Shown: positions 15,077 through 23,523 of the stretch, in pieces
Numbering within the stretch: the first letter of the stretch is position 1
How the letters are laid out: every line of letters begins with the position of its first letter
NCBI GenBank assembly: GCA_002471275.1
Contig: DKPQ01000001.1
Coordinates: 1 to 64,000 of the forward strand
Length of the DNA: 64,000 nt
Reading direction: 5' to 3'
Source of the DNA: Flammeovirgaceae bacterium UBA7330
GTDB lineage: Bacteria > Bacteroidota > Bacteroidia > Cytophagales > Cyclobacteriaceae
The notes under the pieces: generated by a model
Told to the model about the DNA's origin: nothing
Database searches by the model: none
What the model saw: the letters and a program-made list of their open reading frames with translations, nothing else
Program-made: the position numbers and the translations under genes

Positions 15077-16927
15077 TTATTCTAAAATAGACCTGAACTC
15101 TTCTAATGCAGTGGTATTTCCGATCACTGTAATGATATCTCCTGCCAGAAGATGAGTTTCTCCGTGTGGAATAAAGATCTGCTTGTTTCTGCGCAACATG
15201 ATCAGCGATCCTGAAGGAGGGAAGGCAAGATCACGAACCCGTTTATTGACATTGTCATCGTTCCCCATGATGATTTCCTCAATCCTGTACATGCCAAAGT
15301 TTTCGCTGAAGGCCTGGTAGGAGTCTGGCCTGAGGATGAGGTTTTCTACATGGCTAGCCAGGGTGTCATCCATATTCACCAATTGAGTGTCATTCGAGGA
15401 TTGGTGGTTATCTCTCTCATGTTCGTCCACCAGCGTAATGATCTTATTGTGATTTAGTTGTTTGGCGATTTTTGTCAGTTTGTTATTGTATTGTGTAGAT
15501 CCAGACAGGATAATTAGCTGATCGCTCGTTTTCAGGTGGATAAACTCATTGAATTTTTCCAGATCAGTGATCCGTCGTACCTCAATGTCTTTTGTTTCTA
15601 AAAATGTGTAGGCTTCGTCACTTTCAACCAGGGTGAGACATCGGATTCCATGAAGCTTGATACGCTCAGCCAATAGAAAACTGGCATTTCCACCACCCAG
15701 GATAAATATATTGAAAGACTCTTCTTCTCCGGTGTTGAGCTGCTTATACAGCAAAGGTGCCAAAAAGCTGATGATGATACACGCAGTTACAATACCAGCA
15801 TTGGCAGCAGGAGAAATGACCTCCAATGAAAGCCCTATCTGGGCGGCTGCGATGGTGAGCCCAAACCTACTACTGAGGAGTACACCGGCTGCAATTGCTC
15901 TCCTGACTCCAAAAACCCGGGTCATAATGAGTGCGGGCAACGTCTGAGCAATAAAGAATGCTGCCACGAGTAAGAGGATAAACGGAATCGATTCAGCAAA
16001 ATTGCTTAGAGATGAGATATCCAGTTTTACTCCTACCATGATGAAAAAGATCGGGATAAAGAACCCATAACTTATACTGTCGAGCTTGAAAGTCAGGGCA
16101 GACCTTTCTTTATTCAGGAATACTGACAATAGGATGCCTGCTACAAATGCACCGAGGACAAGCTCTGTATTAAGCCAGTATGCAATCATGGTAAATAGTA
16201 ACAGCAGGGCTACGGTACCACGTAGCCTTATTTGGGATGCGGCATGTTCCAGTGCATACATCAGCTTTTGAAAAGTTCGGACTCTTACCACTACCTTCCC
16301 CAACTGGTATGCAATAAAGAAAAAGACGAAAATGATAAGGAACAAAAAGGTCTCGTATTGAATGCCGTTTTTAACCACTCCGGAATATATGGAGATCAGC
16401 GTGATACTCATGATCATGGCAATAGCTCCTTCCATCAGGATGACCTGCCCGTATTTCCTGCCCAGCTCGTTATCACTTTTCAGAATGGGCACTACGATGC
16501 TCAGGGCTTCGGTAGGAAGCAGTAAAACGAGAAAAATGACATTGATCGGAATGAAGTAATCGATTAGGTGAGCAAAAGGGAAGGAGAGGGCCAGGGTGCC
16601 CAGATAGATAAATACTGCCAGGAGAAATGTATTACTGACAAAATCCACTTTTCTTAGTTTCCTGGGCAATGATTGCGCGATCTTGTTAACATCTATTTCA
16701 AGTCCCGACAAGAACATCAAAAAAATGAACCCGGTATAGTACAAAAACTCAACATATGGCTCATCCCCGATCCAGTCCAGTACGTAGGGGCCTACGATTA
16801 CTCCGGCAATGATCTCAACAATGACTGAGGGTATTTTTGAGACCTCAAGCCATGAAAGCATCATGGGTACAAACCAGGCTATAGCAAAAATCAAGAGTAG
16901 TGGCCAATAATTGAGGGCGTGTTCCAT
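15077..16927 (-). CDS. Kef-type cation:proton antiporter (CPA2)
   Basis: A 616-residue inner-membrane transporter. Residues 1-395 form a Na/H exchanger domain of about 12-13 helices (GVIVGPYVLDWIGDE early on, then FLSGLEIDVNKI). From about 405 a RCK/TrkA-N Rossmann domain follows, with glycine motif ILGGGNASF, and residues 535-616 form a TrkA-C domain (RRNKQIFIPHGETHLLAGDII). The family exchanges K+ or Na+ for H+, gated by nucleotide or redox ligands on the RCK part. No KefF/KefG partner is present. An upstream gap of 69 bp separates it from the TrmH-type gene on the same strand. Confidence 0.9.
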   Translation of the reverse strand: MEHALNYWPLLLIFAIAWFVPMMLSWLEVSKIPSVIVEIIAGVIVGPYVLDWIGDEPYVEFLYYTGFIFLMFLSGLEIDVNKIAQSLPRKLRKVDFVSNTFLLAVFIYLGTLALSFPFAHLIDYFIPINVIFLVLLLPTEALSIVVPILKSDNELGRKYGQVILMEGAIAMIMSITLISIYSGVVKNGIQYETFLFLIIFVFFFIAYQLGKVVVRVRTFQKLMYALEHAASQIRLRGTVALLLLFTMIAYWLNTELVLGAFVAGILLSVFLNKERSALTFKLDSISYGFFIPIFFIMVGVKLDISSLSNFAESIPFILLLVAAFFIAQTLPALIMTRVFGVRRAIAAGVLLSSRFGLTIAAAQIGLSLEVISPAANAGIVTACIIISFLAPLLYKQLNTGEEESFNIFILGGGNASFLLAERIKLHGIRCLTLVESDEAYTFLETKDIEVRRITDLEKFNEFIHLKTSDQLIILSGSTQYNNKLTKIAKQLNHNKIITLVDEHERDNHQSSNDTQLVNMDDTLASHVENLILRPDSYQAFSENFGMYRIEEIIMGNDDNVNKRVRDLAFPPSGSLIMLRRNKQIFIPHGETHLLAGDIITVIGNTTALEEFRSILE

Positions 16928-16996
16928 GGTTGGGTATGACTTCGCTGTGTTGAATTATCCTTGTGCGGCCTCTAAACTAAAGGGAGTAAAGCAGGT

Positions 16997-17785
16997 TTAC
17001 AAATTTCGTTGTCTCAACGCTTCAAACGTAAAAATGGCTGCTGCATTGGAGATATTCAGGCTGTCTATTTTTCCAGCCATCGGGATCCTCACCTGAAAGT
17101 CAGCATGTTTTACCCAGTAATTTGACAGCCCGGTAGACTCAGCCCCCAGCAATATGGCAATGGCCCCCTGATAGGATTCTTCAGAATAGATTTTGGTCGC
17201 AGCTGGAAGCGTAGCGTATGAACGGATGTTGTTTTGTGAGAAAAAGGCCGTCAGTTCTTCATTTGAACAGACCGCCGTAGGAACAGTAAACAGGCATCCC
17301 AGGCTCGCCCTGATGATGTTTGGGTTGAAAAGATCGGTTGCAGGATCACAAATGATCAGTCCATCTACCCCTGCAGCATCGGCCGTGCGTAAAACAGCTC
17401 CGATGTTACCCGGTTTCTCTACTTTTTCCAGGACAAGGTACAGGGGAGTTGCCGTGCTGGTAAGTTGATTCAACGTCTTTTGAGGTGTTTTTGCTACCGC
17501 CAGTACTCCACCGGAGCCCTCACGATAGGCCACTTTGGTAAAAATATCCTTAGTGATATGGTAGGTAGTCACTCCATCCAAAGCAATCGGGTAGGCTGGA
17601 TCAGGCTCAAACAGGTCTTCGCATTGATAGATCTCCAGGATTTCGATAGCACCCTGCTGAGCCAGTGAAACTTCCCTGACCCCTTCTATGAGAAATGTTC
17701 CGGATTTTTTTCTTTCACGCGCCTTTTGAAGAGCGACCAGTTGCTTGACCCTGGGATTTTGTGTACTCGTAATGCTTACAGACAT
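16997..17785 (-). CDS. TrmH/SpoU family RNA 2'-O-methyltransferase
   Basis: A 262-residue protein with the L30e-like substrate-binding domain first (residues 5-95; TSTQNPRVKQL, FLIEGVREV) and the SPOUT knot domain after (105-262). Signature motifs: EKPGNIGAVLRTADAAGVDGLI, RASLGCLFTVP, LLGAESTGLSNYW, and VRIPMAGKIDSLNISNAAAI, which forms the SAM knot. It methylates ribose 2'-OH in rRNA or tRNA, close to RlmB/TsnR; the exact site cannot be told. The next gene upstream on this strand is a lipoprotein, 3 bp away, so the two are likely cotranscribed. Confidence 0.9.
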   Translation of the reverse strand: MSVSITSTQNPRVKQLVALQKARERKKSGTFLIEGVREVSLAQQGAIEILEIYQCEDLFEPDPAYPIALDGVTTYHITKDIFTKVAYREGSGGVLAVAKTPQKTLNQLTSTATPLYLVLEKVEKPGNIGAVLRTADAAGVDGLIICDPATDLFNPNIIRASLGCLFTVPTAVCSNEELTAFFSQNNIRSYATLPAATKIYSEESYQGAIAILLGAESTGLSNYWVKHADFQVRIPMAGKIDSLNISNAAAIFTFEALRQRNL

Positions 17786-17788
17786 AGC

Positions 17789-18427
17789 TTATGATGTTTT
17801 AACCACCTCTATCCAGACCATATAAGGCACCGGAATGGTCAATGATGGATTGAATCCCAGACCCACCAATTGATCGGGTTGTATAAACCCTACTTTTTCA
17901 ACGGAGAACCCTGATATCTCATACCCAAAATCATCTAAGAGCTCATACAAAGGAAAAATATTGTTGCGATACATGATTTCGGATACCATGGCATAATCCA
18001 CCTTATTGTCAGCGCTATTTAAATGGTTTAACCAAACTTCTGATGTGGAAAATGCCTGGATATGGTTTGTAAGTACATCGTCATAAATCAGCGGATAACC
18101 CAAGTTTATCGAGCTAAGCCGTATATCAATTCTGGGAGCTGCAGCATTCCAAAGGCTGGCTATCACAGAAAGTAAGGGGAGTAATTGTCTGCTTTCATCT
18201 GGTTTGCGAAAACGCATAAAATGATAATGGGCACTATCAAGATGCTTATGAAAAGTAAGACTATGTCCAAGTGAATCGCTCACGGTGAAATCTACAGGAG
18301 ACTCATCAAATGAAAAGGAAAGCACAATGTCATCTTCTTCCTGTGAGGTGGATTTTTTCTTAGATGTGTTGGTTTCGCATGATGCAATAACAGAAATGAT
18401 GAAAATGGCGAACCAGGTATATTTCAT
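17789..18427 (-). CDS. Lipoprotein of unknown function
   Basis: A 212-residue lipoprotein. I start it at the ATG that gives the signal MKYTWFAIFIISVIASC, with the lipobox Cys at residue 17; the longer frame adds 20 residues without signal character. A low-complexity KKK/STSQEEDD linker follows. The rest looks like a globular alpha/beta domain without recognisable motifs. It is followed after 3 bp by the methyltransferase gene. Confidence 0.65.
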   Translation of the reverse strand: MKYTWFAIFIISVIASCETNTSKKKSTSQEEDDIVLSFSFDESPVDFTVSDSLGHSLTFHKHLDSAHYHFMRFRKPDESRQLLPLLSVIASLWNAAAPRIDIRLSSINLGYPLIYDDVLTNHIQAFSTSEVWLNHLNSADNKVDYAMVSEIMYRNNIFPLYELLDDFGYEISGFSVEKVGFIQPDQLVGLGFNPSLTIPVPYMVWIEVVKTS

Positions 18428-18619
18428 GGGTATATTATTTTTTTGTAGTCCATGGTATCGTATGCTGGATGTAATATCCGAATTCAAAATGTTCGTTTTA
18501 GGCTCAAGAATCCCCGGAGCGTTTTTTTTAAAAAAAATCTGTCCCGGAAACCATGGCTGTTTAAAATGACTGCTTCATGAAGTAAATTTCTATAAATTAT
18601 CATTCAAACAGAAAGAAAG

Positions 18620-19159
18620 ATGAAGCTGGAGGTCCGTCCCATGTTGAAAGAGGAGATCCCTGATGTATTGGATTACTTTCTCAATGCTCCAAAATCTTAT
18701 TTGAGAAAGATGGGTGTAGAGCCAACGCTGTTGCCTAAGAGGGAAGAATGGAGAGATACGATCTGGAGAGACATGGAACGTGCTGATGAGGCCAGAGAGT
18801 TCTTTTATCTGGCCTGGATTCAGGGTGGAGAACTCATTGGTCATACCAATATCAATAAGATCCGGTACGAAGAAGATGCATTTATGCATTTACACGTTTG
18901 GCCTGAGATATTGAGGAGGAAAGGAATGGGTACTAAACTGGTAAAGTTGAGCCTGCCACTCTATTTCAATAAGTTTAAGCTGAAAAGACTTTATTGTGAG
19001 CCCAATGCTTTGAATGAACCACCAAATAAGACCCTGGTCAAGGCTGGTTTTGAGTTTTTGGGGACCGAGCAAAAGATTCCAGGGTACATTAACTTTTTGC
19101 AACAGGTCAATAAATATGTGATCAAAAAAGAGGCGATAAGAAACCACCTGAAGTTGTAA
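18620..19159 (+). CDS. GNAT family N-acetyltransferase
   Basis: A 179-residue protein with the GNAT fold. Motif A, the acetyl-CoA pyrophosphate loop, is RRKGMGTKLVKL (about 114-125); motif B is FKLKRLYCEPNALNEPPNKTLVKAGFEFLG, split in two blocks. The N-terminus KLEVRPMLKEEI is typical. The RimJ/RimL-like order suggests a ribosomal-protein or small-molecule amine as acceptor, not determined. The following sugar-isomerase-like gene starts 48 bp downstream. Confidence 0.82.
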   Translation: MKLEVRPMLKEEIPDVLDYFLNAPKSYLRKMGVEPTLLPKREEWRDTIWRDMERADEAREFFYLAWIQGGELIGHTNINKIRYEEDAFMHLHVWPEILRRKGMGTKLVKLSLPLYFNKFKLKRLYCEPNALNEPPNKTLVKAGFEFLGTEQKIPGYINFLQQVNKYVIKKEAIRNHLKL

Positions 19160-19207
19160 TTGGACAGTTTCAGGGATTCCTGTATATTGAAATGCCATAA
19201 ACCCCAG

Positions 19208-20092
19208 ATGATGAAAAGAAGACAAATACTTGGTCAGCTTGCACTGGCGCCGGCGCTATTTAACACCGGCTTTATGCTCAGGCCCCCGGCAAATATTTCC
19301 CGGGTTCAGTTCAGTGTGAATGCATATTCATTTAATGCGTTGCTTAGGAGTGGCGAGATGAATTTCGACGATATGATGGAATATGCAGCAGGTATTGGCC
19401 TCAATGCTGTTGATTTAACCGGTTATTATTTTGATAACTATCCGGAGATACCGCCAGATGCTGAACTTTTCAGGCTCAAGAAAAAGGCCCTGGCACTGGG
19501 ACTCAATATTAGCTGGACAGGAGTTAGAAATAATTTTTGTAACCCTGATGCAGAAGCCCGCAAACAGGACATTGAACTGATCAAAAATTGGTTGACTGTC
19601 TCTCAGAAGCTGGGAGCATCCATCATGAGGATATTTGCCGGACGGGGAACCTATGAAGGATATTCAAAAGATGAAGTAAAGACGTGGATGGTAAAAGACC
19701 TCAAGGAATGTGCGGCACTTGCTCAACAAGCTGGTGTAATTGCGGGGCTTCAACATCACAACGACTTCTTATATAAAGCCGACGAAGTGATTGATATATT
19801 GAGGCGGGTAGATTCGGAGTGGCTGGGTCTCATACTGGATGTTGGGAGCCTGGATGATCCGGATCCCTATAAGGAAATAGAAAAGTTAGCTCCATATGCC
19901 AACTATTGGTTTGTGAAAGAACATGTAACGCAGCAGGGGAAACGGGTGCCCGTAGACATGAATAAGATTGCTGCCATTCTTAAGAAGGAAAATTATCAGG
20001 GTTACATTTCTTTTGAGAGTCTCTCGGATGGAGACCCCAGAGAGATTGTCAGAGACATGCTGCAATCATTTCAGCAGGCCTACAAAGGGTAG
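19208..20092 (+). CDS. Exported sugar phosphate isomerase/epimerase-like TIM barrel
   Basis: A 294-residue protein beginning with MMKRRQILGQLALAPALF, a signal like those found on Bacteroidota TIM-barrel and oxidoreductase proteins (one R-R pair, short of a clear Tat motif). The xylose-isomerase-like barrel follows with conserved metal-ligand segments: LQHHND (His/Asp), ILDVGSLDD, WFVKEHV and ISFESLSDGDP. Family members isomerise, epimerise or dehydrate sugars. The start is the ATG at 19208; an upstream TTG gives no sensible leader. It converges on the response regulator gene with a 1-bp gap. Confidence 0.82.
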   Translation: MMKRRQILGQLALAPALFNTGFMLRPPANISRVQFSVNAYSFNALLRSGEMNFDDMMEYAAGIGLNAVDLTGYYFDNYPEIPPDAELFRLKKKALALGLNISWTGVRNNFCNPDAEARKQDIELIKNWLTVSQKLGASIMRIFAGRGTYEGYSKDEVKTWMVKDLKECAALAQQAGVIAGLQHHNDFLYKADEVIDILRRVDSEWLGLILDVGSLDDPDPYKEIEKLAPYANYWFVKEHVTQQGKRVPVDMNKIAAILKKENYQGYISFESLSDGDPREIVRDMLQSFQQAYKG

Positions 20093-20093
20093 G

Positions 20094-20456
20094 TTACTTG
20101 AGTATATCCTCTATCTTTCTTAGTATCGATTCCTCGATATATGGTTTATAGGTCGCCGTGGAATTCTTGATTGATTTAATAACTTTAGTGGAATTAGAGT
20201 CGCTGAGGGCAGTGATGAACAAGATGGGGGTATCCATCTCTTTCCGTAGCTCCTGAGCAGCCTCCAGACCGTTCACTTTCCCTGCGAGCATGATGTCTAA
20301 TAAGATCAGGTCAGGCTTATTTACCTTACATAGATGGGAGAGCTCATCAGCTGAGTCAAATCGACCAACGCTTTCAAAACCATTAGAAGTAACCATCATT
20401 TCCAATGCAGTAGATGAAATCAAATTATCCTCAATGATCAGTACTTTCTTCTTCAT
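20094..20456 (-). CDS. Single-domain response regulator
   Basis: A 120-residue receiver domain with no output domain. Phospho-acceptor D54 (LLDIML), acidic pair E9/D10, T82 and K104 (YKPY) are all present. It lies four bases after the six-PAS histidine kinase gene and is its obvious partner; stand-alone receivers act as phosphate relays or bind targets directly. The inner ATG is preferred, because the longer frame would overlap the kinase gene and add residues ahead of the first beta strand. Confidence 0.88.
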   Translation of the reverse strand: MKKKVLIIEDNLISSTALEMMVTSNGFESVGRFDSADELSHLCKVNKPDLILLDIMLAGKVNGLEAAQELRKEMDTPILFITALSDSNSTKVIKSIKNSTATYKPYIEESILRKIEDILK

Positions 20457-20460
20457 ATAA

Positions 20461-23373
20461 TTATTCTTCCGTTGAAAACTCAATGATGTATTTCACTCCC
20501 GGTTGGGCTTTCATTTTCATGGTTCCATTCAATTGTTGGACCAATAAGTTGATCAGGTCAAGACCTGAGGTGATACCATTGCCCTTCTCTTTATTGTCAA
20601 TCCCTTTTCCCTTGTCAAAAATCGTTAATTGCATTGATTTTTTTACTTTCTTAAGGGTGACAAAAATGGGGCCTCCTATACCAGGTTTATAGGCATACTT
20701 GATCGTATTAAGAATGATTTCATTGGTCAGCAGTCCCAGAACCAGAATTTTGTCCACTGATAATTTCTGACTTTCCAGGTTTAGCGTGAGCGGAAATTTA
20801 GAGCCATCGGTGGTGTAGGTAGCTATGAGATTCAGGATCAGGTCTTCAAGGTATTTTTTGACATCCAGACGGTCAAACTCCTCCATTTTGAGGAGTTGAT
20901 CATGTGTTTTGGCGATGGTGTTAATCCGGGTTTTTGTTTCTTTGATATAGTCGAGCAGTGCCTGATCTTTCGTAGCCTTTGATTTGAAATACAATAAGCT
21001 TGATATGAGGTTTAAGTTATTTTTAATGCGGTGGTGAAGCTCTTTCAGCAAAGTGTCTTTTTGTTCGAGCGCTTCTTCCAAATCTTTTTCTTTGGTGACG
21101 AAATCCGTGATATCCATATCAATTCCCACCAACTTGTATACGTTGCCAGCATGATCTCGCAATGATGCACCAGAAGCATGGATGTATTTAATGCTACCTT
21201 CTGTTGGCTTTATCCTGAACTGGTAACCATGAACTACTTTACCATCATGCATCTGAAAGAATTCATCCTTTGTTCTTTCCGCATCATCAGGATGTAACTT
21301 TTTCATCCAACTATCCGATTGTGAATAAAATTCTTCCTTGGTGATATTGTAGATATCAAACAAGATATCATTCCAATAATATTTCTTATCGTGTATGTCA
21401 TAGGTCCATACACCTAGTTTGGCGGCACTCACAGCAAGATCCAGTTGCCGGTTGGTCTCTTCCAATTGCAACTGAGTTTCCTTTAATTCGGTAATATCTA
21501 AAATGAGTGTGTCCCAGGTAATGCTTCCGTCGTCATGCTTTGTAGGAAATCCTCTGCCATTGATCCATTTAACTTCTCCGCTTTTGGTTTTCACTCTGCA
21601 TATATGATCCCAGAAAGTCATCTCTTTGGCAGAATCCATGATGGACTTTTGCATTTCAGCAGTGTCATCCGGATGAATTATGTCCCACACATTGACAATG
21701 TCGTCGATTGCATCTTCCTTGGTAACACCATAAAGGTCAATCACCCTTTCGCTGATGAAGGGCAATTCATCTGATCCGTCAGGGTTTAGCTTATACTCAA
21801 GCACCACACCAGGTACACTATTGGCGATATTACTGATCCTCTCCTGATGAGCTTTAAGCAGATCTTCAGATTCCTTGATCTTGGTGATATCAGAAAATAC
21901 GGTAAGAAATGCAGGTTTCCCTTTGTAGGCGACCGGAATACCGGATTTTAGGACATCGATAGTTTTTTTGTTCAGCGTCCATAACTTTTCCTCAAGCGCC
22001 TCAAGATTTTTCTCTTTTCCACTGCTAAGGAGTTTATACCTTTCGGCGACAATCTTTCGGAAGTCCGGATGGATGATATCCAGGAGGGGTTTGTTGATCA
22101 GACTGGCATTTTTGTCTTCCTCCAGGACCCTGGCAGCATAGGAATTTCTGATCTTTATTTTCCCATCTATGTGCAGGAGTATCCCTACCGGAGCGTTTTC
22201 CACCAGCAGCTTATACCGCTCCTCACTGTCTTTGAGTTCCTGTTGCGTCGCTATTTGTTTGGTGACATCCAGAAAGGAAGCCACTACCCCAAATACATCA
22301 CCGTTCTCATCCTTTACCAGTTCAGAGTTGATAGAAATGACACTTCTTTTTTTATTGCCCACATGGACATTCATTAGGAAGTTTGTCACCGGTTTGCCGG
22401 TTCTCAAGGTTACCATGCTGGGGTGTTCTTCAGCTTTTAGCTCGGTCCCGTCCATGTTGAGTGCTTTCCATCTGGGGTCATAGGAGTCTTTGCCCAGCAG
22501 CTGCTTCCTGGACAATCCCAGGATCTTACCCGCCGAATCATTGGCCAGCATGATCGTATCATCCAAAGACTGGACAACCACTCCCTCGTGGAGTGAATTG
22601 ATGATTGACCAGTATTGCGCTTCATTCTTACGTAGGAGGATTTCGTATTCTTTTCTTTTGGAGATGTTGTTTTGAATACCAATGAACTTAGATAGTTTTC
22701 CATGCTGGTCGAAATAAGGGGTAATGTAAATTTCTGACCAGTAAGAATCACCCGATTTTTTGTAGTTGAGTATATCTATAGAAAAGGGAACCTGATCTTT
22801 GAGTGCCTTATTCATTTGAGCTACATGGTCAGGATCTGTTTCCGGACCTTGCAAAAAAGACAATGATTTTCCTTTGACTTCTTCAAACGTATACCCTGTA
22901 AGTCTTTCGAATCCCGGATTTGAATATTGCACCTTTCTGTTGGCATCGCAGATGACCACTGAATTCTGAACATTCTCGGCAACAAGCTCCAGGTTGAGCA
23001 TTTCAGATTTAGAATAGTGGAGCCTTTTGAGTTCCGGTGAGTCAATAAGTGAAAAAGAAAGCCCTGCTACCTTTCCGTCATTATCCCAGATCTTCATGTT
23101 GCAGGTGCAGGTCATGGTATCACCATAGATCAGGTCCTCCTGCGTATCGGATAAGGCCGCATCATCACCATTGAGATATTTCAAAAATTTTGATTTTGTT
23201 TCACCCACGATTTTCTTGTGATCAACAGGAAAACCCGGCCATGGATCACCGACCTTGATTTTTATTTTATGCTGATTATAGACCCATTTTTTATAGGCAT
23301 TATTATAGCCTGAATATTCCAAATGGATATTCAGAGAAAACATCATATGGATCTCCGAGATCACTCGTCTCAT
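20461..23373 (-). CDS. Six-PAS sensor histidine kinase (HisKA_2)
   Basis: A 970-residue soluble kinase without membrane segments. About six PAS domains fill residues 10-765, then the HisKA_2 dimerisation domain begins near 770 with ELHHRIKNN (H781 the likely phospho-site) and an HATPase_c domain follows (N-box TNEIILNTIKYAY, G-box FDKGKGID). The second PAS (about 130-240) is LOV-like, with GKSLSFLQGPETDP at 168-181 and LNYKKSGDSYW, but the flavin-binding Cys of GxNCRFLQ is L171. Without the Cys it may bind flavin noncovalently or none. The partner receiver follows after 4 bp. Input ligands are unknown. Confidence 0.9.
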   Translation of the reverse strand: MRRVISEIHMMFSLNIHLEYSGYNNAYKKWVYNQHKIKIKVGDPWPGFPVDHKKIVGETKSKFLKYLNGDDAALSDTQEDLIYGDTMTCTCNMKIWDNDGKVAGLSFSLIDSPELKRLHYSKSEMLNLELVAENVQNSVVICDANRKVQYSNPGFERLTGYTFEEVKGKSLSFLQGPETDPDHVAQMNKALKDQVPFSIDILNYKKSGDSYWSEIYITPYFDQHGKLSKFIGIQNNISKRKEYEILLRKNEAQYWSIINSLHEGVVVQSLDDTIMLANDSAGKILGLSRKQLLGKDSYDPRWKALNMDGTELKAEEHPSMVTLRTGKPVTNFLMNVHVGNKKRSVISINSELVKDENGDVFGVVASFLDVTKQIATQQELKDSEERYKLLVENAPVGILLHIDGKIKIRNSYAARVLEEDKNASLINKPLLDIIHPDFRKIVAERYKLLSSGKEKNLEALEEKLWTLNKKTIDVLKSGIPVAYKGKPAFLTVFSDITKIKESEDLLKAHQERISNIANSVPGVVLEYKLNPDGSDELPFISERVIDLYGVTKEDAIDDIVNVWDIIHPDDTAEMQKSIMDSAKEMTFWDHICRVKTKSGEVKWINGRGFPTKHDDGSITWDTLILDITELKETQLQLEETNRQLDLAVSAAKLGVWTYDIHDKKYYWNDILFDIYNITKEEFYSQSDSWMKKLHPDDAERTKDEFFQMHDGKVVHGYQFRIKPTEGSIKYIHASGASLRDHAGNVYKLVGIDMDITDFVTKEKDLEEALEQKDTLLKELHHRIKNNLNLISSLLYFKSKATKDQALLDYIKETKTRINTIAKTHDQLLKMEEFDRLDVKKYLEDLILNLIATYTTDGSKFPLTLNLESQKLSVDKILVLGLLTNEIILNTIKYAYKPGIGGPIFVTLKKVKKSMQLTIFDKGKGIDNKEKGNGITSGLDLINLLVQQLNGTMKMKAQPGVKYIIEFSTEE

Positions 23374-23523
23374 GGTAAAGGGTCTAGATGGAAAAATATT
23401 CAGGCGGACTTGACCAATACCTTAGGTTCTTAAACGAACCCTTATCAATTTAGTAAAAATGTATTTTTAAAAGGGTATACATAGATAGATTTTGTATTTT
23501 ATTCCAAAATAAATGACAAACCC

